A stretch of DNA of 64,000 nt from Pseudomonadota bacterium (lineage in GTDB: Bacteria; Pseudomonadota; Gammaproteobacteria; Burkholderiales; Rhodocyclaceae). The notes beneath the pieces are model-generated. The model was not told the origin of the DNA. It ran no database searches and was given only the letters and a program-made list of their open reading frames with translations. The stretch is from positions 1 to 64,000 of the forward strand of contig JAFEDI010000067.1 of NCBI GenBank assembly GCA_018241725.1. The letters run 5' to 3'. Positions within the stretch are counted from its first letter, which is position 1. The number at the start of each line of letters is the position of its first letter. A program made the translations under genes and the position numbers. Below are positions 9,011-17,376 of the stretch, one piece after another.

Positions 9011-9559
9011 TCAAGGTTCGGTGGCGCCGGCCCCGCTGCCGGCGTGCAGCCACGCCGCATGCTCAGGCGCCCGCTTCGTCACCGCCCACTCGTCCAGCAT
9101 GGCCTGCTTCACGTCGTCCAGCTTGTGCAGCATCTCGGGAGTCGCGGTGTTGGCCGCCAGTTCCAGGCGATGGCCGTTGGGGTCGAAGAAGTAGATGGAC
9201 TTGAAGATGGTGTGGTCGACGGGGCCCAGCACGTCGATGCCCTCGGCCTCCAGCCTGGCCTTGGTGGCCAGCAGCGTTTCCACCGAATCCACCTCCATCG
9301 CCAGATGCTGGACCCAGGCCGGGGTGTTCGGGTCCCGGCCCATCGGCGGCTGAGTCGGCAGCTCGAAGAAGGCCAGGATGCTGCCCTGGCCCGCGTCCAG
9401 GAAGACGTGCATGTAGGGGTCGGGCTGCTTGGTGGACGGCACTTCGTTCTCCGCGATGGCCAGTACGAACTTCATGCCCAGGTGCTTTCCGTACCATTCG
9501 ACGGTCTGCTTGGCATCGATGCAGCGGTAGGCCGCATGGTGAATCCGCTTGATCAGCAT
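9011..9559 (-). CDS. VOC-superfamily (glyoxalase/extradiol dioxygenase fold) protein in the tyrosine operon
   Basis: A 182-residue vicinal-oxygen-chelate protein starting 6 bp after the hppD stop, so the two are translated from one message. Candidate metal ligands of a 2-His-1-carboxylate site are visible: His in IHHAAYRCID (about 7-9), His in WVQHLAMEVDS (about 84) and Glu in GHRLELAAN (about 134). The reaction is not established. Glyoxalase I-like isomerase, a repair enzyme, or a ring-cleavage dioxygenase are all compatible with the fold. Its position between hppD and fahA/maiA, where a homogentisate dioxygenase would be expected, is worth attention. No cupin-type homogentisate dioxygenase is found in the window. 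Confidence 0.82.
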   Translation of the reverse strand: MLIKRIHHAAYRCIDAKQTVEWYGKHLGMKFVLAIAENEVPSTKQPDPYMHVFLDAGQGSILAFFELPTQPPMGRDPNTPAWVQHLAMEVDSVETLLATKARLEAEGIDVLGPVDHTIFKSIYFFDPNGHRLELAANTATPEMLHKLDDVKQAMLDEWAVTKRAPEHAAWLHAGSGAGATEP

Positions 9560-9564
9560 TTCAT

Positions 9565-10641
9565 CTACTCCGCAGTCAGTGCGCCACGCCGGAGCTGGTC
9601 GCGCTCCAGGGATTCGAACAAGGCCTTGAAGTTGCCTTCGCCAAAGCCTTCGTCGTGCTTGCGCTGGATGAACTCGAAGAACACCGGCCCGAGCAGGGTC
9701 TCGGAAAATATCTGCAGCAGCAGGCGCGTTTCGCCGCCGGACGTGGAGCCGTCGAGCAGGATGCCGCGCGCCTGCAGTTCGGGCACCGGCTCGCCATGGC
9801 CGGGCAGGCGCTCCTCCAGCATCGCGTAATAGATGTCGTTGGGCGCGCTCATCAGCGGAATGCCGGCCATCTGCAGTGCGTCGACGCTGGCGATGAGGTC
9901 GTCGGTGAGCAGCGCCACGTGCTGGATGCCCTCGCCGTTGAACTTCATCAGGAACTCCTCGATCTGGCCTGCGCCCTTGCCCGCCTCCTCGTTGAGGGGA
10001 ATGCGGATCAGGCCATCCGGCGCCGTCATGGCGCGGGACGTGAGGCCGGTGTATTCCCCCTTGATGTCGAAGTAGCGGATCTCGCGGAAGTTGAAGAGCT
10101 TCTGGTAGAAGCCGGCCCAGAACGCCATGCGGCCGCGATAGACGTTATGGGTCAGGTGATCGATGTGCGTGAAGCCGTGGCCCTTCGGGTGACGCTCGAC
10201 GCCGGGCAGGAACTCGAAGTCGATGTCGTAAATGGATTTGCCGTCCTCGAAGCGATCGATCAGGTAGAGCGGCGCGCCGCCGATGCCCTTGATGGCTGGC
10301 AGACGCAGCTCCATCGGCCCAGTGGGAATGTCGATTGGCTGCGCGCCCAACTCCAGCGCCCGCTTGTAGGCTCGATGGGAGTCACGCACACGAAAAGCCA
10401 GGCCGCAGGCCGACGGGCCGTGCTCGGCGGCGAAGTAGCTGGCGATGCTGCCGGGCTCGCGATTGACGATGAAATTGATGTCACCCTGGCGGTACAGCAC
10501 CACGTCCTTGGAGCGATGCCGCGCGACGGGGGTGAAGCCCATCCTTTCGAACAGGGGCTCCAGCACCTGGGGCGTGGGCGACGCGAACTCCACGAACTCG
10601 AAGCCCATCAGGCCCATCGGGTTGTCGAACAGATCCGGCAT
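9565..10641 (-). CDS. hppD: 4-hydroxyphenylpyruvate dioxygenase
   Basis: A 358-residue Fe(II) dioxygenase that converts 4-hydroxyphenylpyruvate to homogentisate. It has two VOC domains; the C-terminal one carries the iron ligands His in [16 protein letters not shown] (about 161), His in [13 protein letters not shown] (about 239) and Glu in [12 protein letters not shown] (about 318). The C-terminal helix with [18 protein letters not shown] is the usual gate of bacterial HPPDs. It is the first gene of the minus-strand tyrosine operon. The 178-bp gap upstream carries an MFS gene remnant rather than an obvious regulator. Confidence 0.95.
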   Translation of the reverse strand: MPDLFDNPMGLMGFEFVEFASPTPQVLEPLFERMGFTPVARHRSKDVVLYRQGDINFIVNREPGSIASYFAAEHGPSACGLAFRVRDSHRAYKRALELGAQPIDIPTGPMELRLPAIKGIGGAPLYLIDRFEDGKSIYDIDFEFLPGVERHPKGHGFTHIDHLTHNVYRGRMAFWAGFYQKLFNFREIRYFDIKGEYTGLTSRAMTAPDGLIRIPLNEEAGKGAGQIEEFLMKFNGEGIQHVALLTDDLIASVDALQMAGIPLMSAPNDIYYAMLEERLPGHGEPVPELQARGILLDGSTSGGETRLLLQIFSETLLGPVFFEFIQRKHDEGFGEGNFKALFESLERDQLRRGALTAE

Positions 10642-10733
10642 GCACGCCTCCTTCCCGGTTGCGGGCAGGCCGGGAAGGATTACCCCGGCCCGCCTTTACG
10701 CTCTAGACATCGGCGTTTCGCAGAAGCTCCCGA

Positions 10734-10803
10734 CTTTCTCCATGCCCCTGACGGGCAACCGGCAAGGGCATGGAACTCAGGATCTGGGTGAGGAGCAGCC
10801 CCC
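10734..10803 (-). pseudogene. Remnant of the 3' end of an MFS transporter gene
   Basis: Read on the minus strand this stretch encodes LLLTQILSSMPLPVARQGH, which matches the extreme C-terminus of the MFS protein encoded at 15076-16311 (LLLVAQVLSFIPLLGARQGH). The DNA match includes an identical 16-mer (10742-10757 and 15079-15094). Nothing else of the transporter is present here, so it is a short relic of a paralogous or duplicated gene that once stood upstream of hppD. Confidence 0.75.
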
Positions 10804-10819
10804 GGAGGTGAGCGGCCCG

Positions 10820-13027
10820 TTAGAAGCGCAGACGGACCCCTCCAGTCACGGTCAATGGCTGGGACAGGCTGCGGTTGTAAGGCTGATTGTAGGCGTAGGC
10901 GTTCTCCGAGTAGCTCCGGTCGAAGAGATTGACGACGCTGCCGAACAAGTCGGTGGTCCGATTCAGCGCAAAGGTGGCGCTGGCATTCACCACCGTGCTG
11001 GCAGCCTGCCCGAAGCGGGTCGTGTTGTTGTTGCTGGTCGTGTCGAGCAGCATCGCGCCGATGTAGCGGAGCTCGACCGAGGTACGCAAGCGCTCGATCG
11101 GCTTCCAGGTGGCGCCGATGCTGGCCAGATCCTTCGGCACACCGACAAGCTGCACGTTGAGCGGATCGGTGACGATGGCACCGTGGCGTGTCAGGTAGGT
11201 TTCGGTCCGCGTGTACCACCCGTCCACCGTCAGGCGGTCATTGACGCGCCACGCTGCGGTGAGTTCGACCCCATGGGAGCGCCCGTCCTGGTCATTGGTG
11301 TAGTACTTGGCCGAGCCGCCACAGGCCGCCAATGCAGCCCCACCACAGATCAGCTGCACCTGGGCCGGAGCACTACCAGCCTTGGCCGTATAGGTGGCGA
11401 TCATGTCCTTGATGTCGTACATGAAGTAGGTCAGGCCGACGCTAAGGGGCCCTTTCCGGTAATCGCCCCCCAGCTCCCAGCCTGTGAGCGTTTCCGGGGC
11501 CAGATCCGGGTTGGCAATGGTGGTGCTGGTACCGGTACCGTAAGTACGGGTCAGGTTGTTGAAGCCGGGCGCGCGGAAGGCCTTGTAAGCGGCGGCACGC
11601 AGGGAACTGGCCTCGTTCAGTTCATAACGCAGCGCGAGGCTGGGATTGAAGGCACTCTTGTCCCCGGCGGGCAGGTCGCCACCACTGGTCGCCCCCGCCG
11701 CGGTGGTGCGCGTATTGGCCCGGTCGCTGATACGCCAGGTGTCGAAGCGGCCGCTCAGGGTAATTTCCAGCGGATCGATGGGAAAGAAGCGGGTCTGGCC
11801 AAAAGCGCCCAGGAAAGTCTGGCGCCCTTCACCGTAAGTGCTGCTGTTGAAATTTCCCTGGGGCGCCCCCGACGAGGTCGGCGTGGTGTAGAAGCGCTCC
11901 AGGTCCTCGGCCTTCAGGCCCCGGTAGTCGACACCCACGTCGAAACCGGTCCACCGCCCGGACAGGCGCTGGCTGTAGGTGACGGACGCGCCCTGCTCCC
12001 GATAACGCTGGTGACCGTACTGGGTGTAGAAATCGACCACATCGGAATTGACCTTGGCTGGCGTGAGCGTCGCGCTGTTGCTGTTGAGGCAACTCGTACC
12101 GCCCTGGTAGTAACAGGTACTGCCGTTGTATTTCTCGAAGCGGACATACTGGGCCCAGACATTGGCGCTGAGGCTGCGTTTGCCGTCGAAGGTCTTGGTA
12201 AGGTTGGCAGCGAGATCCGGGCTGCGCTGGACGTTGCTACCGTCTGCGTAATTGATGTTCTGGTCCTGCACGTGGTAGCCGAGCCGCAGGAAGCCGGACA
12301 GGTCGGCGGCCGGCTTGAAATAGGTGGTCAGACTCAGGTTGCGGTTTTCGGCAGCAACAGCGCCTTTGTGTGGAAAGCGCCACATGTATTCGGCCGGCGT
12401 CGTCTGGTAACCGTCGGTATGGAAGATATCCGCCGAAAGATTGAAACTGAGCGCGTCCGACACGGCAAAATTTTTTGACACTGCCACGTTCGCGGTACCG
12501 TGGCTACCCAGCGACACCTGCGCCTCGCCGGCGTCGTCCTTGACCCGCCGCGTCACCACATTGACGACTCCAGCTACCGCCATGTTGCCCCACAAGCTCG
12601 AATTGCCACCGCGGACAATTTCGACGCGCTCGATATTGGACAAGGGCAGCTTGAACCACTGAGTGGTCATGTAGAACGGGTCGTGAATCGGCACACCGTC
12701 GAGCAGCACCAGCACTTTCGAATTGCCGAGGCCGCGCATCTTGGTCTGCTGACCGGTCGGGTCGGACTGGTTGGCCGGCACACCGGTGAAATTCATCCCC
12801 GGTACGTCGCGCAGCAATTGATCCAGTGTCTGGGCTGGGGCAGCCTCGATCAGCTCACGGCTGATCACCGTGGTGTGCAGGGGCATTTCTTCAACACGCG
12901 TTTCACTGCGGGTGGCGGAAATGGTCACTGTTTCGAGCTCCCGAACCTCACCTTCGTCTGCCGCCCAGGCAACGGGTAGCTGGATCATTGCGATGGCCAA
13001 GGCCAGCGGGCGGATTTTCGTATTCAC
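10820..13027 (-). CDS. TonB-dependent outer-membrane receptor
   Basis: A 735-residue TonB-dependent transporter. A signal peptide (about 1-22, cut after PVAWA) is followed by the TonB-box/plug region: VRELETVTISATRSETRVE, then plug motifs LRDVPGMNF, LVLLDGVPIHDP, IERVEIVRGGNSSLWGNMA and GVVNVVTRR (about 30-170), then a long beta-barrel ending in the C-terminal aromatic residue of SQPLTVTGGVRLRF. The substrate is unknown. The plug resembles the BtuB/metal-receptor branch. The divergent neighbours (an exported Cys-rich protein and a TlpA-like thioredoxin) suggest a metal such as copper, which is inference only. No cobalamin riboswitch was seen upstream. Confidence 0.9.
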   Translation of the reverse strand: MNTKIRPLALAIAMIQLPVAWAADEGEVRELETVTISATRSETRVEEMPLHTTVISRELIEAAPAQTLDQLLRDVPGMNFTGVPANQSDPTGQQTKMRGLGNSKVLVLLDGVPIHDPFYMTTQWFKLPLSNIERVEIVRGGNSSLWGNMAVAGVVNVVTRRVKDDAGEAQVSLGSHGTANVAVSKNFAVSDALSFNLSADIFHTDGYQTTPAEYMWRFPHKGAVAAENRNLSLTTYFKPAADLSGFLRLGYHVQDQNINYADGSNVQRSPDLAANLTKTFDGKRSLSANVWAQYVRFEKYNGSTCYYQGGTSCLNSNSATLTPAKVNSDVVDFYTQYGHQRYREQGASVTYSQRLSGRWTGFDVGVDYRGLKAEDLERFYTTPTSSGAPQGNFNSSTYGEGRQTFLGAFGQTRFFPIDPLEITLSGRFDTWRISDRANTRTTAAGATSGGDLPAGDKSAFNPSLALRYELNEASSLRAAAYKAFRAPGFNNLTRTYGTGTSTTIANPDLAPETLTGWELGGDYRKGPLSVGLTYFMYDIKDMIATYTAKAGSAPAQVQLICGGAALAACGGSAKYYTNDQDGRSHGVELTAAWRVNDRLTVDGWYTRTETYLTRHGAIVTDPLNVQLVGVPKDLASIGATWKPIERLRTSVELRYIGAMLLDTTSNNNTTRFGQAASTVVNASATFALNRTTDLFGSVVNLFDRSYSENAYAYNQPYNRSLSQPLTVTGGVRLRF

Positions 13028-13271
13028 ATTAACCCCCAGGTTTTATTATTTGAAACACCATTCAAAAGACCTGCGGATTATCGATGCGCAAAGCTGGAAA
13101 ACCCTGCGACAAATCGCCGCACAGAGCATCCACAAAAAAATCAAATTATTGTTTTACATCAACTTTTCAACCACAACCCGGCGCACACCCAATGGACGCC
13201 AAATTGAACGGCCGTTACCATTTAATATGATTCAATTCCCGCACCATCACCAACCCTTAATTTAATTCAAA
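13028..13271. promoter_or_regulatory. AT-rich divergent promoter region
   Basis: This 244-bp gap between the TonB receptor (minus) and the exported protein (plus) is markedly AT-rich and contains no credible ORF. It must carry promoters for both directions. The TTTAATATGATTCAATT stretch around 13218-13234 and the AATTATTGTTTTAC stretch near 13143-13156 are plausible promoter material, but no clear operator palindrome, Fur box or riboswitch was recognised. Confidence 0.5.
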
Positions 13272-14504
13272 ATGGATGAAATTGATCTGCGGCAATTTTT
13301 GCGAATTAATCGGCCATTTCCTTTCGCTCGTCGGATCTTTCTCCTGGTGATGGGACTGGCTGCCGGCGCGCCTGGAGTCTTTGCGCACGAAGGTGTAGAG
13401 CACGGCGACGTTACCCACACGCCCCGTGCCGGGCTCGCCACTGCCGCTGCCTTCGGTCCCGACGGCCGTCTTTACGCCGTGGACAAGGACGGCGGGCACC
13501 TCGTCCTTCACATCAGCGACGATGACGGCGCCTCGTGGCGTTCACCTGTCAGGGTCAACGTCGAGCCCGAAAGCATCGCCGCCGACGGCGACAGCCAGCC
13601 ACGGATTGCCTTCGCGACCGACGGTGCCCTGCTCGTCAGCTGGACCAAGCCACTGACGCGCCCCTACACGGGCGAAATCCGCCTCGCGCGCCTGGACCCG
13701 GGCACCGGCACCTTCGATGCGCCGATCACCGTGCACCGGGACCGGGCAGAAATCACCCACCGCTTTCAGAATCTCGTTGTCAGCCCGGACGGCCACGTCA
13801 CCGTGATCTGGATCGACAAGCGCGACCAGGAAGCCGCCAAGGCCCGCAAACAGGCCTACCGTGGCGCAGCCATCTATACGGCAGTCTCCAGCGATGGCGG
13901 GCGCCACTTTGCCGAGGAGCGTCGGGTTGCCGACTACTCCTGCGAATGCTGCCGGATCGCCCTCGCCAGTGACCCGGACGGCACGCCGGTAGCCATGTGG
14001 CGTCACGTCTTTGCCCCCAACGAAAGGGATCACGCGCTCGCACGCCTGCGCCCCGACGGCACGCCCGAGTCGGTTATCCGCGCAACGAACGACCACTGGC
14101 GGGTGGATGCCTGCCCTCACCAGGGTCCGGGCCTGACCGTCGACGGCAGCGGCGTGCGGCACGCCGTATGGTTCAGCATGCGGAACGGGGAAGGCCATGT
14201 CTTCTACGGCCGCCCGACGCCTTCCGGCGTCGAAGGACAGATACCCGTCGGTGGCCCACGTGCGGCCCACGCCGACATTGCCAGCACCGGCCAGACCCTC
14301 GCCATCGTATGGACCGAATTCGACGGTACCCGCAACCAGCTGCGCGGACTCCGATCCAACGATGGGGGACACAATTTCACGGCACTGGACATCGCCACCA
14401 CAGCCGGTGGCGCCGATCAGCCCCGTGCCCTGGTGCGGGGTGGAAAACTGTATGCCTTCTGGCGCCAGGCCGATGCAGGCTACCGTCTGTATGCCCTGCC
14501 CTGA
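13272..14504 (+). CDS. Exported sialidase-like beta-propeller protein with CECC motif
   Basis: A 410-residue secreted or periplasmic protein. An N-terminal hydrophobic segment FLLVMGLAAGAPGVFA (about 24-39) is a signal peptide. The mature part contains repeated Asp-box/BNR-like turns such as SDDDGASWRSPV, SSDGGRHFAEE and SNDGGHNFTALD, indicating a sialidase-fold six-bladed propeller, although the catalytic Arg triad of true sialidases is not evident. The cluster CECCRIAL (near residue 219) gives three closely spaced cysteines and could bind metal. A His-rich start of the mature chain (AHEGVEHGDVTH) points the same way. It forms an operon with the thioredoxin-like gene and is divergent from the TonB receptor. 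Confidence 0.72.
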   Translation: MDEIDLRQFLRINRPFPFARRIFLLVMGLAAGAPGVFAHEGVEHGDVTHTPRAGLATAAAFGPDGRLYAVDKDGGHLVLHISDDDGASWRSPVRVNVEPESIAADGDSQPRIAFATDGALLVSWTKPLTRPYTGEIRLARLDPGTGTFDAPITVHRDRAEITHRFQNLVVSPDGHVTVIWIDKRDQEAAKARKQAYRGAAIYTAVSSDGGRHFAEERRVADYSCECCRIALASDPDGTPVAMWRHVFAPNERDHALARLRPDGTPESVIRATNDHWRVDACPHQGPGLTVDGSGVRHAVWFSMRNGEGHVFYGRPTPSGVEGQIPVGGPRAAHADIASTGQTLAIVWTEFDGTRNQLRGLRSNDGGHNFTALDIATTAGGADQPRALVRGGKLYAFWRQADAGYRLYALP

Positions 14505-14519
14505 CCAGCAGGATCCTGT

Positions 14520-15017
14520 ATGTCACCCTCCTCCTTCCGCGCCCACCCAACCCCCATGAAACGCTTCCTCGCGCTACTGTTCGCCATCGCTGCCGCAACG
14601 ACAGCCGGCGCAGCCGATTTCACCCTCCTTGACCGTACCAGCGCGCATCCACTGACCCAGCCTCGCGCCGACGCCCGACCGACGGTAGTGGCCCTGTGGG
14701 CTTCCGACTGCGTTTACTGCAAGCGGAACCTGCGGACGCTGGCCGGGCTCTCGAAGGCGAATCCACACCTGCGCGTGCTCACCATCGCCGCAGAAATGCC
14801 GGGCGATGCCACCGCACCCGAGATAGACAAGACTGGCTTGAAGAGCGAGCGCTTCGCTTTCGGCAGCGATATGCCCGAGGCCATCTCCTTCGCGCTGGAC
14901 CCGGACTGGCGCGGCGAACTACCGCGCACCTATCTGTTCGACGGCAAGGGCCACGTCCAGGCCCGGTCGGGTGTGATCTCCGCCGCGGAATTCCGCGCCA
15001 TCCTGGGACTGAAATGA
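14520..15017 (+). CDS. TlpA/ResA-like exported thioredoxin-fold protein
   Basis: A protein of up to 165 residues. The ATG at 14520 has an AGGA site 8 nt upstream, while an internal Met at 14556 begins a clean signal peptide (MKRFLALLFAIAAATTAGA), so either start is possible. The mature domain has the thioredoxin redox motif CVYC in ALWASDCVYCKRNL, which marks a TlpA-like periplasmic disulfide reductase. The cis-Pro region is less obvious (GELPRTYLFDGKG). It begins 16 bp after the CECC-containing propeller gene and probably keeps those cysteines reduced, or serves metal delivery. A 6-bp hairpin (GCGCAAATCCTTGCGC, 15031-15046) follows the stop. Confidence 0.8.
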   Translation: MSPSSFRAHPTPMKRFLALLFAIAAATTAGAADFTLLDRTSAHPLTQPRADARPTVVALWASDCVYCKRNLRTLAGLSKANPHLRVLTIAAEMPGDATAPEIDKTGLKSERFAFGSDMPEAISFALDPDWRGELPRTYLFDGKGHVQARSGVISAAEFRAILGLK

Positions 15018-15075
15018 GAGAAGGCACGGGACGCGCAAATCCTTGCGCACCCGCAAACACTTCACCGGCCCTTCC

Positions 15076-16311
15076 TCAATGCCCCTGACGGGCACCCAGC
15101 AAGGGAATGAAGCTCAACACCTGGGCGACTAGCAGCAGCCCAAAGGCCAACCTCATCGCCAGCGCCGCCTCGAGGCCGCCGGCACGCAGGCTGTCGAACA
15201 GACCGCCCAGCCCCCACTGAACCGCGAAGGCTCCGGCAAAGGCCAGCAGGTTGATGCTCGCCGTCGCCCGCCCGGACAGCTGCAGCGGGAACAGGCCGGC
15301 CACCACACCGTACATCTGCGCACTGGTCGCCGCAGTGGCGCCAAGCGTCGCCCACAAGGCCAGCGTCGGCCCGATGCGCGCGATGATCAGCGCCTCCACT
15401 ACCATCGTCAGGAACAGCCCGACCTGCATCAAGCGCAGCGGCGTCACGCCCCGGCGTGCCAGGCGGGCCATCAACGCGCCGATGGAGAGCTGCCCCGCCA
15501 GCATGCCGATGTTGAGCCAGAACAGATGGTCGGCGGCGTGGGCGCGGGTGTAGCCGTTGGCGTGCATCAGATAAGGCACCGCCCACAGGCCCTGCAGCGC
15601 CATGAAACCGCCGGTGAAAAAAGCCGACTGCCCGGCATAGCGCCAGAAAGCCGGCGTCTTCAGCACGCGGATCACCCCTTTCAGCGCCAGCTGGAGGCCA
15701 CCGCTCGAATGGGCCGGCTGCTCCGGCACACGGAAGAAGATCACCGCCGCCCCCGCCGTTGCGAGGACCGCCACCGCCCAGAAAGCGCCACGCCAGCCGA
15801 TGTAGGGCAACACGGCATGTAGCGGTACCGACACCGTCACCGCGCCAAGGGCGCCGCTGGACATGATGAAGCCGGTCATCGAGGCCAGCCGCTCCCGCGG
15901 AAACCACTGCGTGAAGGCCTTCAATCCGCCCATCAGGCAGGCCGACACGCCGAGGCCGATCAGGCCACGTCCGCTGGCCAGCGTCGGCAGATCCGTGCCG
16001 CTGGCGAACACCGCCGCCCCCAGCGCAGTGAGCAGCAGCAGGCCTGCCTCGACGCGACGCGGACCGTAGCGGTCGAGGGCGATGCCGACCGGGATCTGGG
16101 CCAGCCCGAAGGACAGGAAATAGGTGCTGGTCAGCAGACCCAGGTCCGCCGCGCTGAGGCCCAGCTCCCGCGTCAGATCCGGCGAGATCACCGCGTTGAC
16201 GGTGCGCATCATGTAGGACAGGAAGTAGCCCAGCGCGAAGGGCAGGAAGACCCGCCCGACCAGGAAGGCCCGCGACGGCGTCGGCATGGAGCATGCGGCC
16301 TCGGCCGTCAT
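15076..16311 (-). CDS. Major facilitator superfamily transporter
   Basis: A 411-residue MFS carrier with about twelve hydrophobic segments and typical inter-helix motifs such as GIALDRYGPRRVE (about 74-86, motif A region) and MARLARRG in the second half. It may import an aromatic or dicarboxylic acid used by the neighbouring IclR-controlled pathway, but the substrate cannot be read from the sequence. It lies about 70 bp downstream of the iclR gene in the same orientation. Its last 20 codons have a decayed copy at 10734-10803. Confidence 0.85.
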   Translation of the reverse strand: MTAEAACSMPTPSRAFLVGRVFLPFALGYFLSYMMRTVNAVISPDLTRELGLSAADLGLLTSTYFLSFGLAQIPVGIALDRYGPRRVEAGLLLLTALGAAVFASGTDLPTLASGRGLIGLGVSACLMGGLKAFTQWFPRERLASMTGFIMSSGALGAVTVSVPLHAVLPYIGWRGAFWAVAVLATAGAAVIFFRVPEQPAHSSGGLQLALKGVIRVLKTPAFWRYAGQSAFFTGGFMALQGLWAVPYLMHANGYTRAHAADHLFWLNIGMLAGQLSIGALMARLARRGVTPLRLMQVGLFLTMVVEALIIARIGPTLALWATLGATAATSAQMYGVVAGLFPLQLSGRATASINLLAFAGAFAVQWGLGGLFDSLRAGGLEAALAMRLAFGLLLVAQVLSFIPLLGARQGH

Positions 16312-16381
16312 CGCTCCACTCCATGCTGAACCGCATCCAGGCTCTCACCGGAAGGCTGCGCGAGCAGCACGGCCGCCATGC

Positions 16382-17182
16382 TCAGGCCCGCCCCAGGTCG
16401 GCTTTCACCTTGTTGGCCAGGGCCACCAGACGCGGGCCGATGTCTGCTTCCAGTTGCTCCCGTGGCAGCAGGAAGGCCGGGCCGCCGCAGTTGAAGGCCA
16501 TCGCCCGCTCCCCTTCCACGCCGAGCAGCGGCACGCCCACCGCATGCACGTCCTTCTGCCACTCGCCCGCGGACACGCAGAAGCCCCGCTCTTCATACGA
16601 GCGGAAGGCTTCCTCGATGCCGGCCTTGATGCGCGGCCAGTTCTCCTCGTCCTTCTGGCGGATGTGGTCCATCAGGTAATCCCGCTCGGCCTGCGGCAGG
16701 CCGCACAGCAGCGCGCGCCCCATCGCGGTGGTGGCCAGCGGAATGCGCGAGCCGACGTCGAGGCGCAGCGTCACGTTGGCGGTACTGCGGCAGGTCTCGA
16801 TGTACACCATGCTGAGGCGGTCCCGCGCGCCGATGGACACCGAGGCCTGGGAATACTCGGCCAGTTCCTCCATCGCCGGGCGGGCGATCTGGCGCACGTC
16901 CAGGTTGGACAGCAGCGCATAGCCCAGGGACAGCACGCCGGAGGCCAGCTGGTAGGTGCCGCGGCGCTCCGAATAGGCCAGGTAGCCGAGCTTGGTCAGC
17001 GTATGCGTCAGGCGCGACACGGTGGCCTTCGGAATCCCCGCCCGGCGCGCCAGCTCCGCGTTGGTGAGGTAAGGCTCGCCGGGCCGGAAGCAGCGCAGCA
17101 GCTCCAGCCCCCGCGCCAGTGCATTCACGAACTGGCGGTCCTTGCTCTCTTCGTCGTCGTCGAACTTCTGGGTGTCGTCCAT
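16382..17182 (-). CDS. IclR-family transcriptional regulator
   Basis: An IclR regulator of about 266 residues. The start MDDTQKFDDD at 17182 is preferred; the longer frame to 17275 would overlap candidate operators. The N-terminal winged helix includes NAELARRAGIPKATVSRLTHTL (quoted in part; about 43-63) and the C-terminal effector domain includes IPLATTAMGRALLCGLP and ERGFCVSAGEWQKDVHAVGVPL. It resembles the PcaR/PobR branch that senses aromatic-pathway intermediates. It is divergent from the hydratase-dehydrogenase-thiolase operon, and three related palindromes lie in the gap, so it almost certainly controls that operon and itself. Confidence 0.88.
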   Translation of the reverse strand: MDDTQKFDDDEESKDRQFVNALARGLELLRCFRPGEPYLTNAELARRAGIPKATVSRLTHTLTKLGYLAYSERRGTYQLASGVLSLGYALLSNLDVRQIARPAMEELAEYSQASVSIGARDRLSMVYIETCRSTANVTLRLDVGSRIPLATTAMGRALLCGLPQAERDYLMDHIRQKDEENWPRIKAGIEEAFRSYEERGFCVSAGEWQKDVHAVGVPLLGVEGERAMAFNCGGPAFLLPREQLEADIGPRLVALANKVKADLGRA

Positions 17183-17214
17183 CGCCTTCTGCCGGCTCAC
17201 AAGAATGAAGCCGA

Positions 17215-17355
17215 GGTTCGCACAGCGGAACACTGACGTCAATTTTTTGGAACATGAGTCCGCACAGCAGAACAAATCCCGTTTACAGCCCCTTCGAAAC
17301 TCGCTAAGGTTTGCTCATGTTCCATTTTTAAATACATAGTTCCGCATAGCGGAAC
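17215..17355. promoter_or_regulatory. Three IclR-type operator palindromes between divergent genes
   Basis: The best copy is a perfect 7-3-7 inverted repeat GTTCCGCATAGCGGAAC at 17339-17355, just before the hydratase start. Two imperfect copies are GGTTCGCACAGCGGAAC (17215-17231) and AGTCCGCACAGCAGAAC (17257-17273), beside the regulator gene. The spacing of the first two copies is 42 bp, four helical turns. This is a typical layout for IclR autoregulation and control of the divergent catabolic operon. The binding is inferred, not shown. Confidence 0.75.
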
Positions 17356-17376
17356 ATATATAAATCGGGGATTCGC

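Noticed and set aside
12441-13265. Cobalamin riboswitch upstream of the TonB receptor
   Set aside because: The conserved B12-box and core blocks were not found in the leader on either strand.
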